Program-made: the position numbers and the translations under genes
Shown: piece by piece, positions 55,146 through 63,960 of the stretch
How the letters are laid out: every line of letters begins with the position of its first letter
Position numbering within the stretch: position 1 is the stretch's first letter
Origin: Parelaphostrongylus tenuis
Lineage: Eukaryota; Nematoda; Chromadorea; Rhabditida; Metastrongylidae
DNA length: 64,000 bases
Reading direction: 5' to 3'
Assembly (NCBI GenBank): GCA_019055375.1
Contig: JAHQIW010005497.1
Coordinates: forward strand, 62,001 to 126,000
Notes under the pieces: model-generated
What the model was told of the DNA's origin: nothing
What the model saw: the letters and a program-made list of their open reading frames with translations, nothing else
Databases searched by the model: none

Positions 55146-55650
55146 TTGCCGTAAAACTTTTGGTTCTAGCTGTTCAAAAGAGAACATTGAGACTTTTTGG
55201 ATGAACAAGATAAGCCATGTAGATTGAAAATGTTGACGTAAGACATCTTTTCTAATCTTTATTACATATAAAATTGATGTTTCAAATGCTTATATCTATT
55301 TAAAGATTTTTATCATCAAAAAAAAGTTCTCCTCATTTATTTGATCAATATCGTTGATCCAAAATGCTGAGAAGGTAATGAATTTATTGGATCTTATGAA
55401 TCAAGAAGTATTTCTGTTCCAAAAGGAATCACTCCATGGCCACCATCTCTTATGTGAGGAATTTTTGAAAAGACAGTGTGTTTTGTAGGTTTTCGTCCAC
55501 CTTAATCAATTAGATGAGCAAAGAGTACTTAACAGGAAACGCCTGGGGTTGTTTTCGAACGTGTTATAGTTTTTATAGAAGATAAAACGATAGCTGATTG
55601 ACAGTTGAAAGTTTTCCTGAAGTTTTAGACTAGCGGCAGGCAACACATCG
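55146..55650 (+). repeat. 503-bp direct repeat, copy 2
   Basis: Near-identical to 30916-31418 and in the same orientation. It begins abruptly within the end of the LINE fragment (after GGAATGGAAGCG) and is followed directly by the mariner relic, whereas copy 1 is followed by unrelated sequence. Confidence 0.85.
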
Positions 55651-55651
55651 T

Positions 55652-56010
55652 TTGGTGTATTCTTGCACATACTTGTCTAACAATGGAGCTGTCACGTGAA
55701 GGTTGCAATCAAGCAATTCCACGTCACCGCCGTCACCAGTCATTTTGCTTCAAGACAATGCAAAGTCACACTTTGCCAAGGAAACAAGGAAAAATTTTAC
55801 CGATTTGGGTTGGGAGCACTTGGATCATCCGCCATCTTTGCCAAACGCCTGTCTATATCCAATTCCCATCTCTTCAGATAATTGGAGCACTGATTGGACA
55901 AGAAGAACTCTTGAGACATCAATCATATGCGTCGAGAATTGACTGGTTGGTTTGCATTGAAGAATAGTGAGTTTTCGAAGCACGAAATTGATTTGTTGCC
56001 AGAGTGTTGA
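55652..56010 (+). pseudogene. mariner transposase relic, C-terminal catalytic part
   Basis: In one frame VILLQDNAKSHFAKETRKNF, then DLGWEHLDHPP, matches the mariner block holding the second catalytic aspartate (HDNARPH in the family) and the lead-in to the third. Shifted frames continue with YPIPISSDNW and NSHLFR (family YHLFRSLDNWL). The N-terminal DNA-binding part and inverted termini are missing. It is a different, less degraded lineage than 5190-5560. Confidence 0.75.
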
Positions 56011-56212
56011 CAGAAATGCATCCAGGCAGACGAAGAATACTTCAATTAATATTACTTGAACCAACTATCTATTAACCTCGGCATAGTTTGCATAGATGGG
56101 TATTTTCTTCTTTTCAGCCTTTCCGAGGTGTTATTGACATTATTTATTGATTATTAGCGTAGAATATAACAATACAGTTAATAATCCAGCATGAATATTA
56201 TAACCGTCGTAG

Positions 56213-56252
56213 TGGCCAACGTTTCGGCGAGGTTCGCCATCTTCAGCGCTTG
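56213..56252 (-). ncRNA. hammerhead-like motif at PLE end
   Basis: Minus strand: CUGAAGA, extra U, stem II GGCGA-ACC-UCGCC (5 bp), GAAACGUU, then GGCC. The core strings are intact as in 24364-24398 and 57579-57613, but stem I pairing next to the core is poor. Confidence 0.45.
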
Positions 56253-56537
56253 GAAAGGTCAAATTGAATCGCAAAGCATTCAGTCAGAAGCCTCCATAAC
56301 CTCAGCAGGTTACGTAATGAACGATTTTGGATCGCATAGTGAAAACTTCATTACAAAAACATACTCACCATTTTAGACGTTTCAGGTCTTTCAATTATTC
56401 ATTTAAGACCTGCCACTTAGAATCAGTGCGTAATCGAGGCTGTGCCTGCTCATGCCGGGAAGATTAGCCTGAGGTATGGTGCGAGGTCACGTGTCATTAC
56501 GATGAACTCCTCTTTGCGGTTCATTTTTGGGCCTCTA

Positions 56538-56723
56538 CTATGTATCCAAAAGGCTTCCAAAGTTTTGTTCCTTGTGCGTTTCTAGTGGGGTTTTTGGGTC
56601 GGAGTTACGTTTCCCAGCTAGGTGCTCTTTTGCACTGATGCAGAGTGGTCTACCCGTTTCGCTGATGTATTCATCCCCGCATAGCTCGCAAGAGATCAGG
56701 TAAGTTGAACCAGATCTCTTCAT
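56538..56723 (-). pseudogene. PLE GIY-YIG endonuclease segment
   Basis: An open stretch of 61 codons preserves the GIY-YIG core (GSTYLISCELCGDEYISETG), the downstream Arg/Glu-bearing helix (RPLCISAKEHLAGK) and DPKTPLETHKEQ. The RT part is in another frame, so it is a fragment. Confidence 0.8.
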
Positions 56724-57578
56724 TCGCCGTCTCTACCGTTTATGTAAACTTTGCAGTTTTTCGTTTCGCAGAGGTGGTCATACAGTCAGTTGCGGACTAA
56801 CTGGCGCTTTAGCGTTTTTCGTGGTATTTCGACTATTGCTACCGAATTATTCAAACGTGCTCTTTTGAGCAGCGTTTAATGATTGCACTTACCTCGTTGG
56901 AATGGATGGAACTTTATCCACGCCAGACCTTCCGTGTTTGGGCGCCGAATTTCCTCTAAATTTAAACTGAGAAGCTCCTGTCGTTATATAGCCATCAGAT
57001 ACGGCTATTATCGCGTCAAGCTCAATGACTCTACCTTATGTTCTTTTCCTGTGCACACATTAGCAGCTATTCAAAACATGTTTTTTATAAGTGCGCATTT
57101 TGTGTGCCAGGGATGAGCACATAGGTAGTAAACTAGGGGATGTTTTTGTTGCTTGGTTTGCGATACCATTTTGTTTTGTAGAAGTTTCTGGAGAACTTAA
57201 TTTGAACATTTAAAAATAAAAGCCAATTTGTCGTATGTTTCCCATGTGTGAACTATATGTATTCTAACTGACTTTTTAACAGCTTAAAATATTTGTCCAT
57301 CTCCTCCTGAGACGACAATGCAATCATCTGTATACCTACAATAGAGTAACGGCCAGAGATCGATTATTGGAGCCTCTACCTTAGACATAAAAGCGATAGC
57401 AAGGGTCGCAGCTAGTCGTAGTTCCAATGCCAGCCATCTGATCTGTGCAAAATAATCTCCAGACCAATTCAAAAGTTCGACTTTCTATGAACCTCGGCAT
57501 AATCAACTGCTGTATGAAAATCGAGAAAACTTATCTTGATTAGCTGGCGCGAGGTTGGTAAAGTAGTCGTAGAAATTC

Positions 57579-57613
57579 GGCTGACGTTTCGGCGACCCGC
57601 CTTCTTCAGAGCC
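57579..57613 (-). ncRNA. hammerhead-like ribozyme at PLE end, best-conserved
   Basis: Minus strand: stem I GGCU with AGCC (four perfect pairs), CUGAAGA, one extra A, stem II GGCG-GGU-CGCC (four perfect pairs), and GAAACGUC with cleavage expected after GUC. Stem III is only ACGU. All CUGANGA/GAAA core bases are present. The single unpaired base between A9 and stem II departs from the canonical fold, so activity is uncertain. Confidence 0.6.
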
Positions 57614-57732
57614 TGGGCGTATGTAGTGTTAGTCTATTTGAATGATTCGGATGGTCTTATTTACATGCTGCCTAGGTCAGGTTAGAAGATAAAACGAAGA
57701 AAGGACGCGAGATCTCGTGTGATGGTGACACA

Positions 57733-58017
57733 TTATTCCTTCCGGTTCATTTCGGGGTTTTTGGCGTTTATCCAAAATGCCTTAAGAGTTTTGCGGGTGA
57801 ATGTTTTTGATTCCTGCGCTGGGATTGTGACAGTCACATCAAAATCCTTGTTGTTGTGTTTTTGTACCCTATGTAAACCTAAAGGTTTGGTTTTATCTAT
57901 TTTAGATTTACTGTCTAGATGTTCTTTTATGCGGATGAAAAGTGGTCTACCCGTTTCGCTTATATATTCTTCCTCGCGTGTTTTACATGTTAGCAAATAA
58001 ATTGTGCCCGATCTCAT
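57733..58017 (-). pseudogene. PLE GIY-YIG endonuclease, intact frame but orphaned
   Basis: A 94-codon open frame: MRSGTIYLLTCKTREEEYIS is the GIY..YIG-like strand pair, then a helix with the conserved Arg (SETGRPLFIRIKEHL), then HNNKDFDVTVTIPAQESKTF and a C-terminal ALKAFWI-type helix, ending shortly before a stop. The internal Met is only where the frame opens; the family protein extends upstream into the RT, which is absent here. It could not act alone as a retroelement protein. Confidence 0.8.
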
Positions 58018-58290
58018 ACAATCTCCCTCTTTTCCGTTGTGGCAGATTATACAGTTGTTGGTGTGATCATAGAGTCTATTGCGGATCAGCTGACGGCGTA
58101 GGGTGGGAAGTGGGGTTGATAATTACCACGGAATTTTCAAGACCGCATCCTTTTAGGCACCTTTTAACCGCGCTACTAATTTCGTTTGATATAAATGGCT
58201 CTTGGCCACCTTTTATTTCGAGTGTTTCACTAAGACCACACTTAAATTTCAATATATTTTATAATTATTATTTGAGCCAACATGTCATGT

Positions 58291-58316
58291 CGATCTTACG
58301 ATCTCATCAGTCGGGC
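58291..58316 (-). ncRNA. hammerhead 5' half (family A, left arm)
   Basis: Minus strand GCCCGA, CUGAUGA, and a perfect stem II GAUC-GUAA-GAUC, then GA and a deletion. It is informative because it preserves the family's stem II with a GUAA tetraloop. It is inactive. Confidence 0.65.
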
Positions 58317-58497
58317 AGTTACCCTTTCTCGTCTTTTGCCAATCCTGTGTGGATGCTGCAGTCCCTACACTAAGAGTTAGCGACTTTTTGGTGAGAATTT
58401 CACTCGACATAGAGTGCAAAACGTTCGTCGTCGCTAACTCTTAGTGTAGGGACTGGAGCACCCTCGCGGGATTGGCAAAAGACGACAAAGGGTGACT

Positions 58498-58536
58498 GCC
58501 CGACTGCCGAAATTGTAGATCGAAACACGTGTATCG
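58498..58536 (+). ncRNA. hammerhead, right arm, core mutated (family A)
   Basis: GCCCGA, CUGCCGA (A6 changed to C), weak stem II, intact GAAACACGUGUA, then UCGAAC with only three stem I pairs. It should be inactive. Confidence 0.7.
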
Positions 58537-58588
58537 AACTCTATAAGTCAGCCCTCTTTGATAGACCACTGGCATGCGTGGCTCAAAA

Positions 58589-58900
58589 TATGATTATCAG
58601 AGGTATGATCATTATGAAAGCCGCAAGCTCGACTGACGGTCACCACAACGTCAGGTAATATACCATCATCCGACTTGGGGTGATTATTATTTACTCGTTG
58701 TCGGTTCCTTTAGAGGATAATCCAGCCTCAAGAGATCAGCGAATCAAGAGAGGGTGCTAAGATGAGTCTCTAAGGACCAAATAGGAGCCTATATAGCACT
58801 ACACTTGTGAGCTCAAATCATGTCATATCCTTATCAGATTAAATTGTTTTGAGCGGGTCTGTAAAAGAGCGGTCGATAGCAGAGGTTTCGAAATCATACT
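58589..58900 (+). mobile_element. family B element joined to family A
   Basis: Starts directly after the family A tail (GGCTCAAAATATGATTATCAG) with the family B body (AGGTATGATC, AAGCCGCAAGCTCGACTGAC, GGTCACCACAACGTCAGG). It contains a degenerate hammerhead at 58753-58800 and runs into the start of a second monomer (TCTGTAAAAGAGCGGTCGAT). The join gives an A-B tandem in one orientation. Confidence 0.7.
58753..58800 (+). ncRNA. family B hammerhead ribozyme, degenerate
   Basis: GGUGCUA, AGAUGA (one base short of CUGAUGA), stem II GUC-UCUAA-GGAC, CAAA for GAAA, stem III AUAGG-AG-CCUAU, A at the cleavage site, and UAGCACU giving seven stem I pairs. The helices are perfect while the core is damaged. 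Confidence 0.6.
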
Positions 58901-60208
58901 TTGTAAAACCACGGAATGCGCTATTGACCTGAGAAAGGAAATTTTAATTCCATATGTGATTCAGTTAACGTAACTGAGGCGTAATGGAGCCTTTCTATGA
59001 ACCAAACTCAATGTTGGAATCAATATTTCGCTGATTCCATATAGTTAAGTCAAAGATGGCTGAGTGCATGATGACTTGATGACATATTTGAACTGTTGCT
59101 CTTCTCTTAAAGGGATTTGATACCAATTTGGTAAACCAAAGCAATGAAGACTTGCCAAGCGCATGTCGCTGAACCGACTACGAGTGCTTATTGATGAGCA
59201 CCTCTTAGCACTGTGCTATGTGCGCTCATTCTGTACGCTGTGCGTAAGAAATTCCATCTCGGATCTTCTTTAGGCTTCAACTTGTGTCTCTATGGTCAGT
59301 GATCTTTCGCAATAGACTGCTGGATAATTGAGTCCTAGCCAAAGATTCAGTTTCCTAGAAACGTATTGAACGTTGCGAAGGGAACTCATCTGATAAATTG
59401 AGTTCTAAGGGAAATTTTTTATTATGGAATAATGAGACAACATTATTAAGGTATCTATAGGCATTATTAATTCAACAAAAACAACGCTCATGTGACGGGA
59501 AACCTCTTGTGTTTTAATGACAAAATCACATATTTCTAAAATAGAATATTTTTTCAGCTGTGACACTACATGTTTTCCATTTCATTAGGTCTTCTCATGG
59601 TCTTGACATTAGAGCAATAAACACCAAATTCAGCAGTATTCTTGGATTACTAGTGGTCATTCGATAGCTCGAATCTGGACAAATTTGATTCTAAAACTGC
59701 TTCTTGAAACGGTCTATGCAGAACGGTGTTGAAGCAAAAAGAAAATCATGCTTGCATTCGAAGTAATTAAGCCCTCGCCTAAGCTTTGAAGTGATTTCTT
59801 TGGCAATGTGAAATTTGAAAAACTTCCATCTATTTAACCAAACGGTCTTCTCTACAATTTTTCTACAGAGAACCTAGATATTTTGCGGAAATGGAGAGAA
59901 ACTTCTCATTAAGTGATGTTGTGCGCACCGGTTTCGACTATAACCTCGGAAAACGCAGTCATTCGAGAGCCGCGCGATTTTCTTTACCTATTTAAAAATC
60001 TTCTTACATTTTCCGGGAACATTTCTAGATTTTTATATACGAATTATGGAGGGGAAACTTAGTTTTATCGTTAGAGGAGGCTTTGTTTTATCGTTCTATA
60101 GTCGCGAATCTTTTTTGTTTAACAGTACCAAACATGCCCGCTGTGAAGTTCAAGCGATAAACAAACTACTTTGAGTGCAAAATATGATATTCATTTAGCT
60201 CTTACAGC

Positions 60209-60210
<2 letters not shown>

Positions 60211-60244
<34 letters not shown>
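60211..60244. repeat. (TA)n microsatellite
   Basis: An uninterrupted run of about 34 bp of TA dinucleotides. Confidence 0.95.
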
Positions 60245-60247
<3 letters not shown>

Positions 60248-60661
60248 ATGCATAAAAAGAGATACAACTATAAAAAGTATATATTAGCGCTTCGTAAACA
60301 AGTCTTGGCAACAAAATAGTTGAGATTCGGTCTATCGAATGGGAACCAGTAAACTATGTATATTATTAGATTTGGTGTTTATTGCTCCGTGCGAAAACTT
60401 CTGAGAACAACTAACAACTGTGTTTTGCAATCACTCGACACCGTGCGAAATGCTGATTCTATAACTATATTTGATTCATGGAAAAATCTCTTTATTACGT
60501 TTTACTAACTGTAAAAATGTTACGTTATATTCTTCCTGTGGTTAATCGTTTGCAAATTCATCTGCTACTTATCAAGGAACTGAAAGAAAAATCATCGAGC
60601 CATACACTTTGATTCCATTTACTGCGTTACTCTGACTAATGAACACCCATATTGTTTGTCA

Positions 60662-60667
60662 GTTTAT
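60662..60667 (-). promoter_or_regulatory. polyadenylation signal of the secreted-protein gene
   Basis: AATAAA on the minus strand, about 77 bases after the stop codon at 60744, at a normal distance for a nematode 3' UTR. Confidence 0.6.
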
Positions 60668-60743
60668 TGCTGTTGTCATGCTACAACAAATATCGGTCAA
60701 ATAGAAATGTTCGTCTCAGACACATCACAGTCCAATTTCAGTT

Positions 60744-62558
60744 TCAGCTGACTGTGGCAACTGCCGCGAAGAAGTGCGATCGAAACGAACCCGATGTCAA
60801 CATTCGAACCGCTCTGTTCACTACATTTTGCCACATCTGTCTCGACCAATTAGCCATGATGATGTTTGTGGTCTGTATAGGTATAATTCTCTACAAAATG
60901 TTGAATACAAAAATTAAGCGATTCAGACCGAGATAGTCCCTGAAATTGACAAGTGCTGTGGGGGAATGGCGAATATAGTCATCATATCTGCCTGACACAT
61001 CATCTGATTATTAGTTTTTCTGCAAATTCCTGTCACCGTATTGCCACCAGCAATGATGCAGTTCTCTTTCAACGCGTCGTCAACTGTAAAATTTCTATGA
61101 CTCCTTGAATAACGCCTTGTACCACAATGAGATATTGAATAAAGCCAAAAAGAATTTTGAACACTGATTTTCTTTTCTTTTTCAAAATACTGCACACCAC
61201 TAGATGACACATCGAATGCCATGTCAATCTTAGAAAAACTCATCAAAAACCCGTTATATCAATCTATCTTGGAGGTTTCAATAACAGTTCCACTATGATG
61301 ATCGTTTGCAGATTACACGACAATTTCCTTGATTTTACCAAAACTATTTGTTTTTTGGAAAACAGTCAAAACGGTTCTAATTTTTGTGATTTCTGTTGAA
61401 TTCCTAATGGAGGCAAGAGGGAGGCGGTATCCAAGTGGTTCGTACGATCGGCGCTGATTGATCCCTCAGCACTCTTTGCTATTCGATCAATGAACGCCTT
61501 GAAGAGCGCCCTAGCCTATCTACCCTTGGAACTGCAATGAGATCTGCTCGACCAGCTTTGCGACGTTTGTGAGGCAGATGAAATCCTCAAGCAATCGTTT
61601 GTTGAGGAAAGAATCGAATGCTAGCATTACTGGGATCATGCAGTGAAAGAAAGGGGGAATGGTCAAATAGAATAAAACATTGAATATTTGCTTGGATCTC
61701 AAACAGGTTCTTAATGTGGAAAACCCACTCATATTGACTCCAGGCGCTAGACTGAGGAAGACTTTTTGGCATGGCATTGGTTCGTAGATGACGTTAACAG
61801 TAAGTTGTCGCAAAATGGCCGAGATTACCTCCTCAGGTAGGAGTGCACTACGTCCTTGACTTTCAAGAACAACGATGACCTCAAAACAAAGTCTTTCACT
61901 TGTTGATAGAATTTGCCTAATATTGCTTTTGTCCAACTTGTTAGAAGAGATGTAGGCTAGGAAGAAGTGAGTGGCTAAAGTATTGCTGTAAATTAACGGC
62001 TCATGTGCTTTGCTTCCTCAATATTCGTTACAAATTATAGTTTTACTTAAAAGTAACTAACTCACTGTTTCCATTACAAGCTGCTCTACAAATGTCTGAG
62101 CTTGTCGCTTGCTAGTTGAAATGCCAGCAACTTGAGCAAAGACTTCGGGCTTTCCAGTGTAAACCATGACGACAGGTAGAGTTGTGAAGCCAGTGACATT
62201 AAAAGTCCGAGTGCTCCCTGCAACAAACTTCGTAGTTCTTGTGGAGATCAAATAAAACCTAGACTACGATTTGAATTGTTTTTGGGGCTTGCTTCTATTC
62301 TCATCCAAGATTCAAAGCACTATTGTCGATGGTCTCGGAGTGAAATAGCTCTCAAACAACAAACATGTTTTAGATGAATACATTCTCATCAAAGTTTCTA
62401 GCCTTGCCTGTAGGGCTCAAAATATGTATAATATGTATAATATAAAATATGTCTAGTGAGTACAATCTTCTGTTCACCTTACCTTGACCTGTAGGCGTCA
62501 CTCCACATCCCAACACCACCGTGATTGCAGTTAGAAAAGTAATTATGACGTGATTCAT
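60744..62558 (-). CDS. secreted protein of an uncharacterised nematode family, five exons
   Basis: The exons (minus strand) are 62483-62558, 62066-62217, 61729-61879, 60929-61083 and 60744-60872, joined at GT-AG introns of 265, 186, 645 and 56 bp. They total 663 bp, giving 220 residues, and every phase fits. Residues 1-17 form a signal peptide (MNHVIITFLTAITVVLG), with Cys18-Gly at or near the cleavage site. Exon 2 carries STRTFNVTGFTTLPVVMVY and VEQLVMET, exon 3 VLESQGRSALLPEEV, exon 4 NCIIAGGNTVTGIC and MMCQ, and exon 5 TTNIIMANWSRQMWQNVVNR. There are five cysteines and two N-glycosylation sequons (NVT, NWS), fitting an extracellular protein. I recognise this as a family of nematode secreted proteins without known function. 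An in-frame ATG at 62591 is an alternative start, 33 bp upstream. The exon 3 acceptor (TTTTGAG) is unusual. A broken paralogue is at 9430-10779. Confidence 0.87.
61430..61500 (+). other. tRNA-like fragment inside intron 3
   Basis: GGCGGTATCCAAGTGGTTCG has an A-box-like order, but no B-box or clover-leaf follows. It is probably a SINE remnant within the 645-bp intron and explains that intron's greater size. Confidence 0.3.
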
Positions 62559-62607
62559 AGGAAGTCTGGCCGGGTTAGCAAGAATTCTCATTCACTCTCC
62601 CAAATGT

Positions 62608-62617
62608 CTGAGAAAAC
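62608..62617 (-). promoter_or_regulatory. candidate spliced-leader (trans-splice) acceptor
   Basis: Minus strand TTTTCTCAG|ACATTTGG lies 16 bases before the ATG at 62591 and 49 bases before the preferred ATG at 62558. It has the nematode acceptor consensus and no obvious upstream exon, as expected for an SL trans-splice site. A hidden 5' non-coding exon would look the same. Confidence 0.45.
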
Positions 62618-62685
62618 AGTCTAAGCTAATCATTCGGAATTCGTTTATTTCGACCGCCTCTTGTGGTGGTATGATCTTATAATAA

Positions 62686-62965
62686 ACCCAATAATGTATA
62701 GTGGTGTGCAAAAACACTTGCGTCAGCCAGGATTTGAGCCCAGATGTCACTCTAGTGGGTTTGATGCCGATAGTGGCTGTGCTGCCAGACCGCTGAAGGT
62801 TAGCTGTTGACAGATTACGCGTTGTAGAGTAGAAAGAACGGTGTGCAAAACGAGCGTCGGTAGTGCAACTGCTCAGGACGCGCTCCCGATAAGCGTGAGA
62901 TCTGGGTGTGAATCCCGGTTGACGTAAATGTTTTTGCACACCACTCTGCATTATTAAGTCTAAAC
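62686..62965. mobile_element. tRNA-like foldback element, second copy
   Basis: The outer ends are inverted (AGTGGTGTGCAAAAACACTT against AAATGTTTTTGCACACCACT), each followed inward by a B-box-like string (GGATTTGAGCCCAGAT reversed; ATCTGGGTGTGAATCCCGG). The right arm also has the A-box part (GGTAGTGCAACTGCTCAGGA, CGCGCTCCCGATAAGCGTG) and the AACGGTGTGCAAAACGAGCG block found at 35620. The left arm is shorter. It lies just upstream of the secreted-protein gene. Confidence 0.7.
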
Positions 62966-62975
62966 TAAGATGAAA

Positions 62976-63724
62976 GCAGACACAACAAAACTTCATTGTA
63001 TATTTCGTATAGTGAAGTGTCATTCGTTTGCGTAGCGGTTACAACTTACTTGGTGATCAATCGGAATTCTGCGAATATTTCGGAAAAATCATCTGAGAGG
63101 TATGAAGCGCTGATTTCCTGTGATAGGAGAGCAAAACGACATGTTCCGTATTTTGAATTACCAAAACATGGCTCTGATGTGAATATTTTTTAACTTACAG
63201 GATTAAGAAGCTACATACAATTCGATTTTGGCATTTTGGTCACTAGGTAATGGTAACACTCGTTCTCCAGTTCTCAAAATGCTACGCAGAATACAATGGA
63301 ATATACTCACTTTGAAGAATTCTTCATAAATAACTGCACCTATAGTGAATTGGCAAGTGCTCTAGTAAACATTTAGTTCACCGTGGTAGTCCTACTTCAG
63401 TAGTAAGCGACGAAATGCACAAGTTTCTTTGTCTTAATAGATATTATGGACAATTCTTAAGGATGGAAAGTGACAAATTCTATCTTGTTTTGGAAGAAGA
63501 AGTCGAATATCGTCGCCTGTGATGCTTAGGCGGTGGTTTTAGCTGAATAGACAGTTCCGTGTTGTAACAGTTCCGCGTTTAGACGTTCTGTGTCGTTCTA
63601 GGTGATTGCTGAGCATGATCTGTTATGCTACAGTATCCTTCCTACGCTTTCAAAAAAGCACTGTGCTGAGACAGCGAAGTTCCGAGAGCTAGTTTGTGCG
63701 GACTTCCTCCTGCTAACCGTAGAA
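62976..63724. other. nothing recognised
   Basis: Ordinary sequence with short frames only. Confidence 0.35.
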
Positions 63725-63960
63725 TGAATCAAACGAACCCTTTAAGAATTCTACTTTTCTCTGCTGCGTGCACGAGTAATAAGATGGGTTCTTTTGATTG
63801 TAGGGATCCCTTGAGCACCATATCTTTTTTTCTGGGCTTTCTGTGGCGACAACAGAGCTTAAGATGTGGACATTCTGATGTGTGCTCGATATTTTGAGAA
63901 ACCCGGTCGCTAAGTGCTCTTGCTAATTGGTCGTCTTTGAACGTACGCGTCCGGCACACA
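63725..63960 (-). pseudogene. possible LINE reverse transcriptase C-terminal relic
   Basis: A 76-codon minus-strand frame reads TFKDDQLARALSDRVSQNIE, a pattern like the RTE tail block in which an (R/K)(D/N)D(R/Q)W.RA(V/L)(T/S)DW(I/V)P sequence precedes a GRP..RW segment. It is followed by KPRKKDMVLKG, which could be the decayed RRWDMVP-type block. No other part of an element is visible before the window ends. Confidence 0.4.

Larger units (their letters stand above)
53757..55146 (+). mobile_element. RTE LINE fragment interrupted by a hammerhead element
   Basis: The first part (53757-54207) runs from the linker (CAATCGCACGAGCTACAGAC) to the start of the reverse transcriptase (CCGAAATCCGACATGCTCTA, then TTCTCATTAACACACTGGG). 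The LINE resumes at about 54505 (GTAACGGATGTGTTAGAATG) after motif C and continues to about 55146. The segment between, with RT motifs A to C (about 700 bp), is missing and replaced by family A sequence. The C-terminal part contains IRWAGHVMSFDDNRWTRAVT. Confidence 0.88.
56195..57480 (-). mobile_element. PLE, 5'-truncated and decayed
   Basis: On the minus strand the reverse transcriptase segment (57284-57472: NWSGDYFAQIRWLALELRLA, LLYCRYTDDCIVV with YTDD at 57323-57334) is followed, after an internal loss, by the region before the endonuclease (57120-56760) and the GIY-YIG domain (56538-56723: GSTYLISCELCGDEYISETG). The 3' tail ends with a hammerhead-like motif at 56213-56252. It belongs to the same subfamily as 21890-24440, with matching text through CACCTAGCTGGGAAAC and the Cys-rich GRDGE region. 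Confidence 0.85.
57530..58225 (-). mobile_element. PLE 3' end, second subfamily
   Basis: The frame over 57733-58017 encodes a GIY-YIG domain clearly different from the other PLE copies (RPLFIRIKEHLDSKSKID). The upstream extension (to about 58110) reads RRQLIRNRLYDHTNNCIICH with the Cys/His zinc-ligand pattern. The untranslated tail ends with a hammerhead-like motif (57579-57613). The reverse transcriptase is missing. Confidence 0.85.
58271..58588. mobile_element. family A foldback element, copy 3
   Basis: A long palindrome. The left arm has TTACGATCTCATCAGTCGGG, TTTCTCGTCTTTTGCCAATC and CAGTCCCTACACTAAGAG; the right arm has the mirror (CTCTTAGTGTAGGGACTG, GGGATTGGCAAAAGACGA, GACTGCCCGACTGCCG). 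Inner arms are nearly perfect for about 100 bp. The outermost left arm lost the segment containing ribozyme stem III and the 3' strand of stem I. The right arm ends GCGTGGCTCAAAA. Confidence 0.85.
58901..60743. other. no supported gene; small repeats
   Basis: Contains an old SINE tRNA-head fragment near 59155-59242 (GAGCACCTCTTAGCACTGTG, ATGTGCGCTC), modules with ATTCGATAGC near 59660, and a (TA)n run at about 60211-60244. No exon or RNA gene is recognised. Confidence 0.4.
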
